Assembly: GCA_947179485.1 (NCBI GenBank) | Contig: OX359247.1 | Span: 53,603,131-53,667,130, forward strand | Reading direction: 5' to 3' | DNA length: 64,000 bases | Origin: Allacma fusca | Taxonomy: Eukaryota > Arthropoda > Collembola > Symphypleona > Sminthuridae | Shown: positions 34,312 through 46,137 of the stretch, piece after piece | Position numbering within the stretch: the stretch's first letter is position 1 | How the letters are laid out: every line of letters begins with the position of its first letter | Program-made: the position numbers and the translations under genes | Notes under the pieces: generated by a model | Seen by the model: the letters and a program-made list of their open reading frames with translations, nothing else | Told to the model about the DNA's origin: nothing | Database searches by the model: none

Positions 34312-35206
34312 CAGAATGTAGTTGCTAGTCTATTCTACATGTAGGTCTACATGTAGGACTATTTGTAGGGTGCGAACTATTTTCAGAAAAACTTATAGGC
34401 AAAATAGGGTGGAGTGGTTTTCGCAGAAAAAATGCATATAAAATAGGAAATGCATGCCTGCATACACGCGGTTATGTAGGCACCATGATAACACGCTTGT
34501 ATGAAGGGAATTATATACATAGAAAATATTATGTAGGGTGCTGGTTTCTAACGCAAATTATTGGGAATATACAACGTTTTAAACAATATTGTCACACTGC
34601 ATGGAAGTTTTCTCTCAATACAAACCAAAACGATTTTTAAAAGTTGGAGGATCAGGCTAGTCCAGGGACATCCGAGTTTACCCATTCTAAATAATATTCA
34701 TACAGAACTAACAATAAGTACATATATTATGTGTAATCGCTCGATGGCTCATACTTACTGCAATGTACAACAGCAGTTCTCACGCGCATTGTGTCATACA
34801 TGAGTAACGTTAATTTTGTAGAAGTACTCACAATCAATTTGTTTAAAAATATGACTACATATTGTAGTAACAAGTGTTAGCTGAGTACTTGTTGCACACG
34901 ATAGTCTAAGTTTTATCTAAACTAATGTCACATGTCCAAAATTTCCAGACTAAAAACGGTAAAATGTAATCATGAATCGTAATAAAAATATAATTTATTT
35001 CTACAGTTTAGGGAAGGGTCTCATGTATTAAGGGGCTAGATCTTTCCGGTACCCTATATAGGAAGAAATGTAGGCAGCGGGAAATGCCTACTTGTAGGCA
35101 AGGATATACAACCTAGCAATTCCACAAATAGGCGAGAAGGAAGGCCCCTACTAAACTAAATGTATAGGTAGGATGTAGGGTAGGTAAAATCAGTTTAGCA
35201 TCTTTG
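34312..35206. mobile_element. TAGGC-word MITE
   Basis: Right end AGCATCTTTG at 35206. The left end near 34312 is a degraded CAAAGATGCTAGCC (reads CAGAATGTAGTTGCTAG). Its left part is the reverse complement of 1-1088 without that copy's nested MITE, including CGCTTGTATGAAGG. Words are ACATGTAGG and ATATAGG. No clean target duplication was found. Confidence 0.65.
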
Positions 35207-37700
35207 CTTTAATGACTATATGAATTCGAGGCTGTAGTAAGGTTGGGGCTATTGGCGGGTCGAAACAGGTCAAGTTGACGTCCTAGGCGTATCTACAAAT
35301 ACTAACGATGTAAACATCGGCATTTCCCAGCTTTTGATGCAGCTATGCTATATACGTAAGTACCATAACCGCAAATGAATTGTCGATTCACCTATAATGT
35401 CTTTAGGGTACTCTAGTACTGTAACTCTAGTACTCAAAATACCTTACAGTATTAGAGAAGTGGTCTGCATCAGTGCTCGGACTGGGTACAGAAACCGTGT
35501 ACCCGTACCCATACCCGTACCCGAATATCGGGTACTACAAAATGCTGTACCTATACCCGTACTCATACCCGAGTACCCGGGTAAATTATTTCAGTACCCG
35601 TATCCGTACCTGAAAATACAATGTAGTACCTGTACCCAAAATTTACCCGTACCCGTAATGTACATAAAACCTGTACCCGTACCCGAGTATCTATTGTGTG
35701 TACCCGGGTATTACTCGGGTACTGGAAGTTTGGCCGATTTAAAATCCCCGACGACATTAGCCTGTGCAGCTGAAAAATTTTAATTTGTAATTTTTTTGAC
35801 CTCCATTAAAAGTGTCCGGGATTTTGGGAATTTTCCCTTGGCGTTAAAGACATCCTATTTGAATTTTTTGAAAAAATTATTTAAGGCATTTTTTAACTTT
35901 TTTAATAACCAATAATTTTTCACAATAGTTTTTTTCCGGCTAATCGAACTCTGTGTATAGAAAATGTTATACGGAAAAATTGAGTTGATCATAATTTTTC
36001 CAAGTCAAATATTGCGGTATCGGGAAATAAATGTGGGAGGCAATATTGAATATTCATTTTATATTACAGCTTTATAAAACAAACATTCGTAAACTGTCTC
36101 TCACATTTATGAAGCCCGAGACGGAGATTTTCGAAAAATGCAGGCAAAATAGGACTAAAATGCAACCCCATGGAAGTTTTGAACGCCACGTTCAGATGTC
36201 TGTCAAGTTCTTTTAACATCAAAATTATCAAGATTAATCAAAGGGACTGAAATATAAATATTGCGTGCAAGGAATGATATTTTTCATTCTAAAATGTTAT
36301 AAATATTCCCCTCAATAAATACTCAAAGTGTCATAAATACCCAGAATTGAAAATGCTCAAATTGCCTGCATAAAATGCCTTAACGTTTTCAAATGGGCAA
36401 CCCTGGGTAATTACTTGTAACGTTAAGAAATGGATCTTCGAAAAAAAGCTATATTTATTCCGATCTTATCTCGTAATACGTCTTCAAATAATTGTAATGT
36501 TACGTTTCCAATGAAGCTAATCAAATTGAATCCCAAGAACCGCCCTCTTGAAAATCGTTGATGAGCTAAGTCGATAAACAGATGATTTCGCTGACTCTAC
36601 GCTCTATTTCTTTATTAGATTCCTTGGATGAATTATTAGAAGCGTTAGATTGAAACTACAACGTAATAATAAATGAGACGAAGCCACTTGGCTCTGTCAC
36701 TAATGCAAGTATCTGTATACTACGAAATAAGCAACTCCACGGTTGGTAGGTCTTATTGTTAGCCATACTGTAGTAATCCATCCCATCAGGAATCCTTGAA
36801 GTACCCAAAAATACTCGGGTACAGCACCCACGGGTACAGGCATTTTACATAGTGATACCCGTACCCATTGGGTACTACCCGATTGCGACTGAGTGAGTAC
36901 CCATACCCGTACCCGTACCTGTACCCACTTTATTACCTAAAATAAAGAGTACCCGGGTAGTACCCGCGTACTTGCGAGTACGCAACTTCTGTACCCGGGT
37001 AGTACCCAAACCTGTACCCGTACCCATTTACCCGAGTATTACCCGTACCCAGTCCGAGCACTGGTCTGCATGTTGTTTCCGATGAAACACCGTGAACCCC
37101 CTCTATCCAACATCTTAAAGTGTCAATGCCTACCTTAGCATTTACCTTTGTATTATAATTATTACCATAATTTGACTGATTTTTCTGGTTTAAATTAGTG
37201 TCACTGCTCCCTGTCCAATGCTACTTATCAGCGAGGATTACTTGTGACAAATAATCTAGGTCGTGTCTTATCTGTATTTTAAGTTATTTTTAAACACAGC
37301 ATTATTATTGACGTCAAGAAGCATTTTCCTGTTTTCAAAAGTTAAAACAAAAAACCTGTAAAAAATATCACTCTTCTCTTTGCGTCCAGCCTGAACACTA
37401 GTAGCTTTGCACACATACTACAACTTAACTTGTTTTATTTTTGCTTCAAAATCCTCTCGTGTTCCCCCAGCATTTTCTCTCAATTATTGCACTTCATTGG
37501 CATTACACCACAAGCTATAACATCTAGGCAAAACATAAGGCAAACTAATTGAATACCTTGTAACAAATTAGTGTCCTTGGTCTACGTCATTTTGTGGAGT
37601 AACAAACGTAGTGATACATTTTGTATTCCAACGAGTAGTGTTTTAAAGACTATATTATGACTGCATAAAAATCTCATTTTTATTTTTTGAATTTACGAGG
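35207..37700. repeat. Fragment of CAGGGCTGG/ATTCGAAT MITE, interrupted
   Basis: 35395-35470 plus 37072-37130 match 21465-21565 (GGTACTCTAGTACT, CCGATGAAACACCGTGAACC), and 37540-37700 matches 21570-21770 (GTCATTTTGTGGAGTAACAA). It is therefore a third copy of that element without its termini. It is split by the GTACCC MITE and by about 400 bp of unassigned DNA at 37131-37540. No gene seen. Confidence 0.65.
35471..37063. mobile_element. hAT-like MITE, GTACCC word family
   Basis: Perfect 8-bp duplication GTCTGCAT at 35463-35470 and 37064-37071. The inverted ends are identical over 19 bp (CAGTGCTCGGACTGGGTAC and its complement). Words GTACCCGTACCC fill 35490-35720 and 36800-37060. The empty site GTTTGCATGCTG is at 21510. 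The 1.1-kb centre shows no transposase-like frame. Confidence 0.95.
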
Positions 37701-38334
37701 GGGTCTGTTTTTTTGAGAACGGCCACCGCTGATGGTCACTATTCCAGAAAACAATTTTAGTTTATACCAGAGATGCATAATGTAGAGAAAAAGTTTTCCC
37801 AACAAAAATTTTCCCCAAAAACCGAATAGGAAGGTCAATAAACCGATAAAACCCGAAATATGAAATAATTTGTTACAGCGTTACTATTTTTTATTTTTTT
37901 ATAGGCCCACAGGGGCGCATTTGATTCTTGCACTTAACCATCAGGCATCATACCATACACATTTTTGAGAACTTGTGTAGTTACAACTGAGAAGCTTGTA
38001 CCGGCTCTCTTTGGTTGAAAGTTGGGTTGAAACCTTGCGAACTGGGTATCGTACGCAAGGTACCGGCACTAAGTATGAGCATAGAGCTAGACGAGTGGGA
38101 CAAATACCCATCAGTCCATTCCTCTCACAGAGAGTATATCACAAGTCTTTGCTCCAGCTTAGGAAATGCAGAGTAGGAGGTAAATGGGAGGGGGAGGAGA
38201 TTTTTGGATTAGGAAGAGGTTTATCGGACGCTCATTAGACTGGAATGTCTAGCGAACCATGCAGATTGGCAGCTTCTCCTAGTTTCCCTCCATCTAAGGA
38301 ATGTCCACTGATAGTCCCCCTGTGTAAGGTTCCT
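37701..38334. other. Unassigned stretch
   Basis: No convincing gene or terminus. 37790-37860 contains an A-rich AACAAAAATTTTCCCCAAAAA segment. An 80-residue frame at 37996-38238 has no recognisable domain and no visible splice or promoter support. Confidence 0.4.
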
Positions 38335-39300
38335 CAACGGATAAGATATATCCGCATATCCGCGGATAGGATAAATTTCGGATAGGATAATTAATGATTT
38401 TATCCTATCCGTATTTATCCGCTCGGATCGGATAGGCACATTCTATCCGATCAAGTATTGCGGTTAGGATAGGATACATATGCAAAATTATCCGCACGGA
38501 TACGATAACAGAATATTCAATTTCGGATAAGCCGTCGGATAACTGCGGTTATCCGCGGATAGTTCCATCTGCCATCTGTTGCTTACCGGCCTAAACAATT
38601 TTGATTGTAAACTTACAATTAGAATGAAGTTAATGAGGAGAAAACGATGAAAATACGTTTTTCTATTTAAACAAGTACAAAAAAGTGCAATGTATTGCTA
38701 CTTAAAGTTACCCATCTAAATCATTTCCAGTAAAGCCCATTTAAGGAAATTAACTGTCATACAATATTATCAAATCCAAACTTGAGTTTCAAAATGTCGA
38801 CCAACAATTCAGCGGCCACGGAAATAATCTGAATTAGAATAAGAATTACGATTCGCAGTTGGTGTTCCTCCTATTAATGATAATTGTACATTTCATGTTA
38901 CTAAGGGAAGAATGAATATTTTAGTGAAGTAAGTGGTAGCTAAGTGTTCTATGTAATCCTTTATTGACTCTCCATATAAACTGGAGTGTTTTTATGAGTT
39001 TGTATTTTAAAAAATATTTTTTAATGAATTTTATTGTGCAAGAGTCATTTCAGAATTAGAGCTGTATATCCGCGGATGACTTCGGATATCTGCGGATAGG
39101 ATCGGATATGGTGTCGCAATTATCCGTCGGATACGGATACAAGTTATATCCGATCCGAAATTTTCGGATAGGATTCGGATACCAAGAAATTAATATCCGA
39201 AATTAGCGGATAGGATAGGATTAGATTTTAATTTATCCGAGAATTTCCGGATAGGATAGGATACGGATAGGATAAGTCATTTATCCTATTCCTATTCTGA
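38335..39300. repeat. GGATAGGATA word element, termini unresolved
   Basis: Words ATCCGCGGATA/GGATAGGAT fill 38335-38560 and 39060-39295 around a unique AT-rich centre, the same architecture as the bounded MITEs here. No clear inverted end or 8-bp duplication could be read. Confidence 0.6.
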
Positions 39301-39860
39301 CCCAATTGTTGTTACCCGCCATGAAAGGTTCTCTTTTTAACCGTACCCCATATCAAAGCCTTTCGAGAAGGCTTAATGTTAGTAGCCCGCTTCAACGTGA
39401 ACTATTAATTGTTAGACTAACAATTCGTTTCATAAAGCTAGTTGACATTGCTGACACGGGCTGATCAAATATGATTTTTTATAATTTTATTATAATTTGT
39501 GTATAGCTCAATTGTACCATAGTAATGTAATTGAAGTCCCCGACATTGGACGCACTGATTATATAAAATAGGAAAAATGAAAGGAATTCGTAGTAGCGCA
39601 ACACGTTTCACGTGCTACAGTCACTAAAATTCATGGTTCCTATAAATCAATCCTTATTGCTAAATGATATTTTTAATGGATATAAAGATCAAATGTGGAT
39701 GTTAAGGTTTGTAATTTAAAAAATTCAATCCCATTAAATTGTCCATGAAAAAAATTCCACACGTATGCAAACAAAGTTCAATCACTAAAATTCTCCTCTC
39801 CTCAAATTCTTAAGGTCTGGAAAATTAGAAAGTACATTTAGTTTGAATCATAGAGCATAG
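39301..39860 (-). mobile_element. Helitron-derived fragment
   Basis: Reads as the reverse complement of parts of the Helitron at 43369-44332: AACAATTCGTTTCATA near 39420 against TATGAAACGAATTGTT near 44147; TTGGACGCACTGATTAT near 39546 against TAATCAGTGCGTCCAG near 43825; TTCTCCTCTCCTCAAATTCT near 39790 against the AATTTGATAAGAGGAGAA region near 43748. Both termini are missing. Confidence 0.65.
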
Positions 39861-40046
39861 TGACCTTTCGGCTTCTATTTGACAAAATAATCAGATTGCA
39901 ATTGTAATGCATGGAGATAGAATTGAATTCCATAACCATGGCACATATGAGTAGGGCATTCGCTGTAGGTTTGAATGTCGACACAGACTGAGAGACACGA
40001 CGTTCTGGATTTAGTAGAGGAAATTCCGCTTCGGAAGTCTACTGGA

Positions 40047-40547
40047 TAGGGCTTCTACTGGGAACAATTTTGCTGTCCCGCCGACAATTCTGTCCCGTCC
40101 GGAAATCCTTGGGACAAAAAAGTTCGTTCCAATTCAGTCCCGAAATAACATGAGGACAAAAATTTGGTCCCGATCCCTGTCCCGTTCCGAAAACCTCGGG
40201 ACGTCCCATCCCGATTATAATCCCAGTCTTAAAAGTAATGCTCCAAATTCAACTATTTCTATAAGAACACCTCCAATAATAGCGAAATAATCCACCTCTA
40301 ATAAAGTTTAGTTCAAAAGTATTCACATATAAAACAACAAATTTTAAACGGAACGATTCCTATACATATTCATTTTTGCAGCCATTGTATACTGTATAGG
40401 TATTTTTTCCTGTCCCGATCTATTGTTCCGTCTCTTCCCGAAATCTATTTGGACAAAAAAGTCCCGATTCAGTCCCGAAATAACATGGGGCAAAAATGTT
40501 GTCCCGAAACTGTCCCGATCCTGGCACCGTCCCGAACAGAAGCCCTA
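40047..40547. mobile_element. hAT-like MITE, GTCCCG word family, second type
   Basis: Perfect 8-bp duplication CTACTGGA at 40039-40046 and 40548-40555. Ends are TAGGGCTTCTACTGGGAACA and CGAACAGAAGCCCTA. Words GTCCCGATCC and GTCCCGAAAT. Its ends differ from those of the 4824-5362 element although the words are alike. Confidence 0.92.
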
Positions 40548-40913
40548 CTACTGGAAGCTCAAAAGAGAGCAGAGCTGCGCTCCAGTTCAAGTAGTACTTG
40601 ACAAGTATCAAGTCAGGTCAAGTTCGGATCAAGTTCGGGATCATGAGCGTTTCTACTTGGTTGAATCGGGTCAAGTTCAAGTATTTGCTGGATCCGAACT
40701 TGGAACTTCAAGTCGGTTCTGGTCCAAGTGCAAGCCCACAGAATTGACTTGAACTAAGGATCAAGTTCAAGTTCGGGTCTGGGCATGGATTTTACTTGAA
40801 CCCGAACTTGGACTTTCAAGTACCGATTCAAGTATCTTAGTTCCAACGTTTGATTACTTTGTGCGTTCTTCGCCCTCGGTTGTTCGCACTTCTGCAACAC
40901 ACATTCTAGAAAC

Positions 40914-41778
40914 TAGTGATGCCAATGGTCTGGTCTGATCCAGTCGTCCGGATCAGACCAGACCAAAGACCATGCTCGGGACAATGGCCCAGAACACCAT
41001 TGAGAGCAATTAAATAATTACATTTCATCCCGTCAAATTCTTCTTTTATCCCCAGAAATGTCAGTTTTAATTTGTTCCATGGGATTTCGTTAACTCATAA
41101 ATTTTTATTTGGAGTACGTTTGAGACCACTCTTCTGTGATCAGGTCTGGTCTGGTCCTGAAGCTGGACCAATTGTATCTGGTGTGGTCCAAGTGTTGAAT
41201 CAGACCGGACCAGGCCATACAAATCTGGGACCAGACCATACAAATCTGAGACCAGACCATACAAATCTGGGACCAGACCATACAAATCTGATACCAGACC
41301 ATACAAATCTGGGACCAGACCATACAAATCTGAGACCAGACCATACCAATCTGGGACCAGACCATACAAATCTGGGACCAGACCATACAAATCTGATACC
41401 AGACCATACAAATCTGGGACCAGACCATATAAATCTGAGACCAGACCATACAAATCTGGGACCAGACCATACAAATCTGAGACCAGACCATACAAATCTG
41501 GGACCAGACCATACAAATCCGAGACCAGACCATACAAATCTGGGACCAGACCATACAAATCCGAGACCAGACCATACAAATATGGGACCAGACCATACAA
41601 ATCTGGGACCAGACCATACAAATCTGAGACCATACCATACAAATCTGGGACCAGACCAATAACGGACCATTATAAATGGTCCGGACCAGACCAATAACGG
41701 ACCATTATAAATGGTCCGGACCAGACCAATAACGAATCATTATTATAAATGTTCCGGGCCAGACCATTGGCATCCCTA
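40914..41778. mobile_element. hAT-like MITE with internal 21-bp minisatellite
   Basis: Perfect 8-bp duplication CTAGAAAC at 40906-40913 and 41779-41786. Ends are TAGTGATGCCAATGGTCTGG and CCAGACCATTGGCATCCCTA. The interior contains the minisatellite at 41214-41655 and a two- to three-fold repeat of ACCATTATAAATGGTCCGG at 41660-41760. Confidence 0.93.
41214..41655. repeat. 21-bp tandem repeat, about 21 copies
   Basis: Unit ACCAGACCATACAAATCTGGG with alternating GGG/GAG/ATA variants at the unit junction, giving a 42-bp higher-order rhythm in places. Because the period is a multiple of three, long open frames appear in several frames on both strands (164-196 residues of pure heptapeptide repeat). 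They are not evidence of genes. Confidence 0.9.
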
Positions 41779-42384
41779 CTAGAAACCATGCCTGCAGAAA
41801 TATGCACAGAAGCTGGAGCTCAATTTCATATGCAGTGACTGTTGTATATTCTGTAAATTGTCGTGCTTAAAACTATTCTCCTAATTTTTTATCATTTTTG
41901 AAAGCTGTAGTAAATTGTCCGGTGAGACTGTAACACTAGGAAAAAACCATGAGTGAACCCGAATCTGAATTTAATAGAGACGATGGAAATTGAAAATCTT
42001 AGCTCCACCCATTGGAATTGTTTTGCGACTTCATACTACAAAGTTGCAAGATTCAAGTAATTACTTGAAATCCAAGTTCGGGTTCAAGTCAATTCCAAGT
42101 TCGGTTCTCAAGATTTATGGACCCGACATTCAAGTATCAGATCAAGTTTGGGTTAGAAAATATTTGTACCAAAAACATAAAAAACACATTTATAGAATCG
42201 TAGCTCCAAGATTCTTCCTTAACATGTTGAGCAACAAGCGTCATTTTCTATAACCTAAAATCGAATGTCTTACATTCGGTGAAGTAGTGTTCACAGAATA
42301 GTTTACTCATGAGCATAAAAGCTGAAACGTTATCCTTGTTCTGCTATGCTTGCTCGTCCCGTCCTGTTATACACACGACCAAAA

Positions 42385-42492
42385 AGCATGTCCCGTCCCG
42401 AATACGACATGGGGACAATTATTTTGTCCCCGGGGACGTCCCGTCCCGGTCCGTCCAGTGTCCCGACGGGACGTCCCTGTCCCAGGCAGAAG
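42385..42492. repeat. Right-end fragment of the GTCCCG MITE
   Basis: Nearly identical to 5255-5362 (GAATACGACATGGGGACAAT through GGGACGTCCCTGTCCC), ending GGCAGAAGCTCTA. The left part of the element is missing. Confidence 0.8.
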
Positions 42493-43368
42493 CTCTAGCC
42501 AGGCCAAAACACCAATTACTTTGAAAATTAATACTAATGCACATATTATATGCACATTTGTTCAGAACTATTTTTTCATTTGTCCAAGTTAAAATGTTGA
42601 GTCAGAGTTGTATTTAACATACCGTACTCATCAATCCCAGCAATATTTAAATTGAAAACTTATGTTCCAGGCATTAAGTCTGGATCTGTAGAGATCAAAT
42701 AAGAGGTTTATCGACTAATGTTATACCATGGACGACGAAACTTCTTTATATATTTTTAGTCGATTCAACGATCAATCAATACCTTAACTACAATATGTCA
42801 ACTTATTTGACCTGAGGAGGTCACAGCAATGGTCCGGAACAAGTCTAAGTGTGTCTGTTGAAACAGTTGAAAATTAAGATTAAAGAACGATATGTGACTT
42901 GTGATTATGCGAGCAAAAGTTTGTAATAAGTCTCAATATTCTCCTTAGGATGGATGTTGCTGATTAAACCCTACGGATAGACGTCATCATTGCTGATTGA
43001 GTTTCGCAATAATAATTGAGCTACTTGTTTGAAATTACAGTTGTAATATTGTATAGTTGCCTGTTTTTACTATGTGATTGTGCATTTGATGAATAAATTT
43101 TCCTTTCATTTCAAACTGAAAAAATTTGTATTATGACCTGTTCTTTGATGTTTCTATTTAGTTACGAAAGTTTTTATAACATACATTTTCTTAAATTTAG
43201 TTTGATATAATGCTTGCGAGACTATTTCTTGGAAAGGAAATAATAAATTAGAGGGTACCGCACCGTCCTATTATGCATATCCAACGTTCTTGTAAGGTGA
43301 GAAGACAAATACATTGCGGTATTAAGGCGCTGACGCCGTAGTAAACTTTCTACGTGGGATATCTACAA
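42493..43368. repeat. Spacer block I and unit-5 upstream block
   Basis: Collinear with 21971-22900 and 9913-10775. Landmarks are AAGATTAAAGAACGATATGT near 42868, a GATGAATAAATTTTCCTTTC stretch near 43089, and AAGGCGCTGACGCCGTAG near 43324. No gene seen. Confidence 0.7.
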
Positions 43369-44332
43369 TCCTTCTTCTTATTGCTCTCGACCTGTCCTTT
43401 GATTTAAACCTTCGCGGCTTATTTCACGAATTCAAACCATCCCGGCTTAAGCCAAGCAAGTCGGTGGTATATACAACAAGCCGAGAAGCACAGCGGGCTG
43501 AAAGCTGAGACTCTGTCGCAGAGGAGGAGGAGAGCTTTTTCAGCTCGCTCAGCTCGCTTTTCTTCTCGGCTATAAACCAACTGCTTGCAGCCTACTGGAA
43601 GGGAAGCTCTCAATATTACGCCATTTTAGATTATCACTTAAAAGCGCTAATCATAATTATTATATAAACATTAGACATAAATCATCAATAATTTGGATTA
43701 AACTAAGACTGGTAGTGAGAAAAACTACGTTCGGTTACAGTACAGAATAATTTGATAAGAGGAGAATTTTAATGACTGAACTTTGTTCACATTAGTGTGG
43801 GATTCTTACCAGGAAAAATTAAATAATCAGTGCGTCCAGTCAGTCCAGTGTCTGAGGCTTCAGTTACAATATTTGCGGTACAACGGATTTATATACAAAT
43901 TATAATAACATAAAAAACATATTTGATCAGCACGGTGTGCTGATCCACTAACAATAAGGAGTGAAGCACCATACAGTGATGCAACAGCAAGATTTAATAA
44001 CGACGTTGGTATTAAATTGATCAAGCGGTTAGTTAAATTCCACGTGTATAGCCAAATATTGAGTTTGGGAGAAAACTTTAGTGGGCCGAAAGCTGTTGTC
44101 CCATAATATTTTGATGATGAATTGCCAACTACCTATATGAAACGAATTGTTAGTCTTACAGTTAATACTTCACGTCTTATATGAGATTACTTTGCCTGGC
44201 GAAGCGGGATATTAATATTAAGCCTTCTCGACAGGCCTTGATAAGAGATCTATTGCCATTTACACTTTTATTATTTACACTATTTATTTACACAAGTAAT
44301 TGCTCCTGTGCGAAGCACGGGGCTGTTACTAG
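43369..44332 (+). mobile_element. Non-autonomous Helitron
   Basis: The insertion interrupts a GGGATAT-TACAA-TAGAACGACG stretch that is continuous at 30386-30412. It starts TCCTTCTTC after an A, ends GTTACTAG before a T, and has no target duplication, as expected for Helitrons. A 3' hairpin CCTGTGC-GAA-GCACGGG lies at 44305-44321, 11 bp before the CTAG end. The 964 bp contain no helicase-like frame, so movement would depend on an enzyme from elsewhere. A 64-residue frame at 43419-43613 has no recognisable function. Confidence 0.85.
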
Positions 44333-45951
44333 TTATTAGAACGACGTTCTTATAAGGTCTTTCAAAATTCTAGAACCAAATTTAAACGGTAGCGCACCAC
44401 GCCGATTGAAAATATTTTGGTCACATGTTGGTCCTAAATTATTAAATTTGCTGGTAGGGAGAGAGCTGGTAACAGATTCGTTCTGGGGAAACACCTGAAA
44501 GGAATACATAAATTGCAGATATTATAGCATTCTACACAGAAATTGCATTGAATTTCATTCTGTATTTCCACAATGAGGGGACCTTTTTTCAGTGTTTTCC
44601 CTCTTTGTAGGAATACGTCCAGCATATATGATTTATTACAGCCTACCTTAGTGTAATATGTTAGCGAATAAACACTTCCCCTATATTGCAATTTAATTTT
44701 TAATAAACAAATGTCATTCTCTGATTTCCAGTAACAAGAATGCCATTTTCGAATGTTCAAAATGGAATGAGTGTAATATTTCTTTCTAATAACTATATAA
44801 TTATAGAGAATTATTTGCAACAGATAATTATACGTACACACCAGCAGCCCTCTATTTTCAAAATTGGATTTAGTTCTATATTGTAACATCATAAAATTGT
44901 TGGTAATTTGGGGATCGTTTTTCTTTGAAATCAAAATGTATTAACAATAACAGGAGCATTAATAGGTAAGATGTCCAGGTCAGCTTTTTAGGTGATTTTG
45001 AAATTTAAAAAATAAGCTTTACGAAAATTTTAATTGTTTTTAATTTTTAAATTACATCAAAAGCTGACGTGGGCAATGGAATTTTCCGTAGAATAGCGAA
45101 ACTTTGGTCAAAATCGGACAACCAGTTTAAGAATTATTCGGGTCACGGTGGAAAACCGAAAATGTCCGATATCTCCCGCCCCAACGAACGAAATGGTCTG
45201 CGACCACCGCGGTTATATTTATTTTACTCATAGACCTCACATTTCATGCTACCTAATTGTATCTCGCCAGAAAGCCTTGCAGGCCATTCACACATGGTAC
45301 GTTTTAACCCTTGAAATGAAACTTGCTTTCCAAGGGTAATTCAGACTTCAATGTCTGAAATGTTCTGTGCATATGTAAGCAGCGTGCAAACCAGTTTTTT
45401 CTAGTCAGAAAATTTGACGTCATAATTTCTTTATTCTCCTAAACTTTTGCGTTGGTCATGCATATGTCTTCTTCTATACACCATGCTGATTCAAATCAAA
45501 CTATTTTCTGGAATTTATTCTTCATCCTCATCCTCTGTAGGTAATCACTTGGAGAAAGCATATTGGCGTAGTCGAAGATATCGAAATGTCATTGTGAACA
45601 AATTAGCTTTAGTTTATTTCTGTCAGGAATACTTGTAAAAAATATTTATACTTGAAAATCTAGTTTTCAAGGTTGAACTTCATTGCAGTAAGTTTTGTCA
45701 TTCCTTTCGTCAAAAATTCAGTAATGCATAAGTGATCCCTTCTATGCAAGTTGCATGCAGGAGCATACTGTACAGTAAACTGACGGGAGGAGTTGGCATC
45801 AATTGCTAATGCAAACATATTCTACGGATATTTCTCCTTAGTTGGTATGTTTTTGTAGGGCAGTCAACCTTAGAAAAAATCTGTCATTAAATGGGAAAAA
45901 TAAACTCTCCTCTTTCTGTCTAATTTAAAAAATTAATGAGGTCCCTTTGAG
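44333..45951. repeat. Unit-5 upstream block with a partial foldback element
   Basis: 44333-44968 matches 30400-31020. 44970-45310 is the right part of the foldback element (GTCCAGGTCAGC, GGGTCACGGTGGAAAACCGA, GTTTTAACCC), its left arm deleted. 45320-45950 is the conserved promoter-proximal flank. No gene seen. Confidence 0.7.
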
Positions 45952-45959
45952 TATAAAAG
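45952..45959 (+). promoter_or_regulatory. TATA box of CRAL-TRIO copy 4
   Basis: TATAAAAG about 186 bp before the ATG at 46138, in the shared context, although the gene behind it carries a nonsense codon. Confidence 0.7.
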
Positions 45960-46137
45960 CTGACGTTGCTGGAACTTGTGGTGAACAGACTGTAGCTACA
46001 AACTTATCCTAGCTATCCTCTAGTAATAAACAGACCGAATTGTATTAATAGTAGTTATTTTAATCCCGAATTACTGTAAATTGGAAGTTACACATATAAA
46101 ATAATTACATATACATAGATAAAATAATTGCATCCCA

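Larger units (their letters stand above)
40570..42165. repeat. CAAGTT-word repeat split by the ACCAGACC element
   Basis: The left side (40570-40840) begins CAGAGCTGCGCTCC, like 18278, and runs through TCAAGTTCGGGTCAAG words. The right side (42045-42160) contains ATTCAAGTAATTACTTGAA and CAAGTTCGGGTTCAAG. It is probably one element, with 40914-41778 nested inside. The outer target duplication was not identified. Confidence 0.5.

Noticed and set aside
41214-41655. CRISPR-like regular array
   Set aside because: There are no unique spacers. It is a contiguous 21-bp tandem repeat within a eukaryotic transposon.
41067-41694. Five long overlapping open frames of heptapeptide repeats on both strands
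   Set aside because: They are produced by the 21-bp minisatellite within a MITE. No promoter, splice sites or non-repeat sequence supports a gene.
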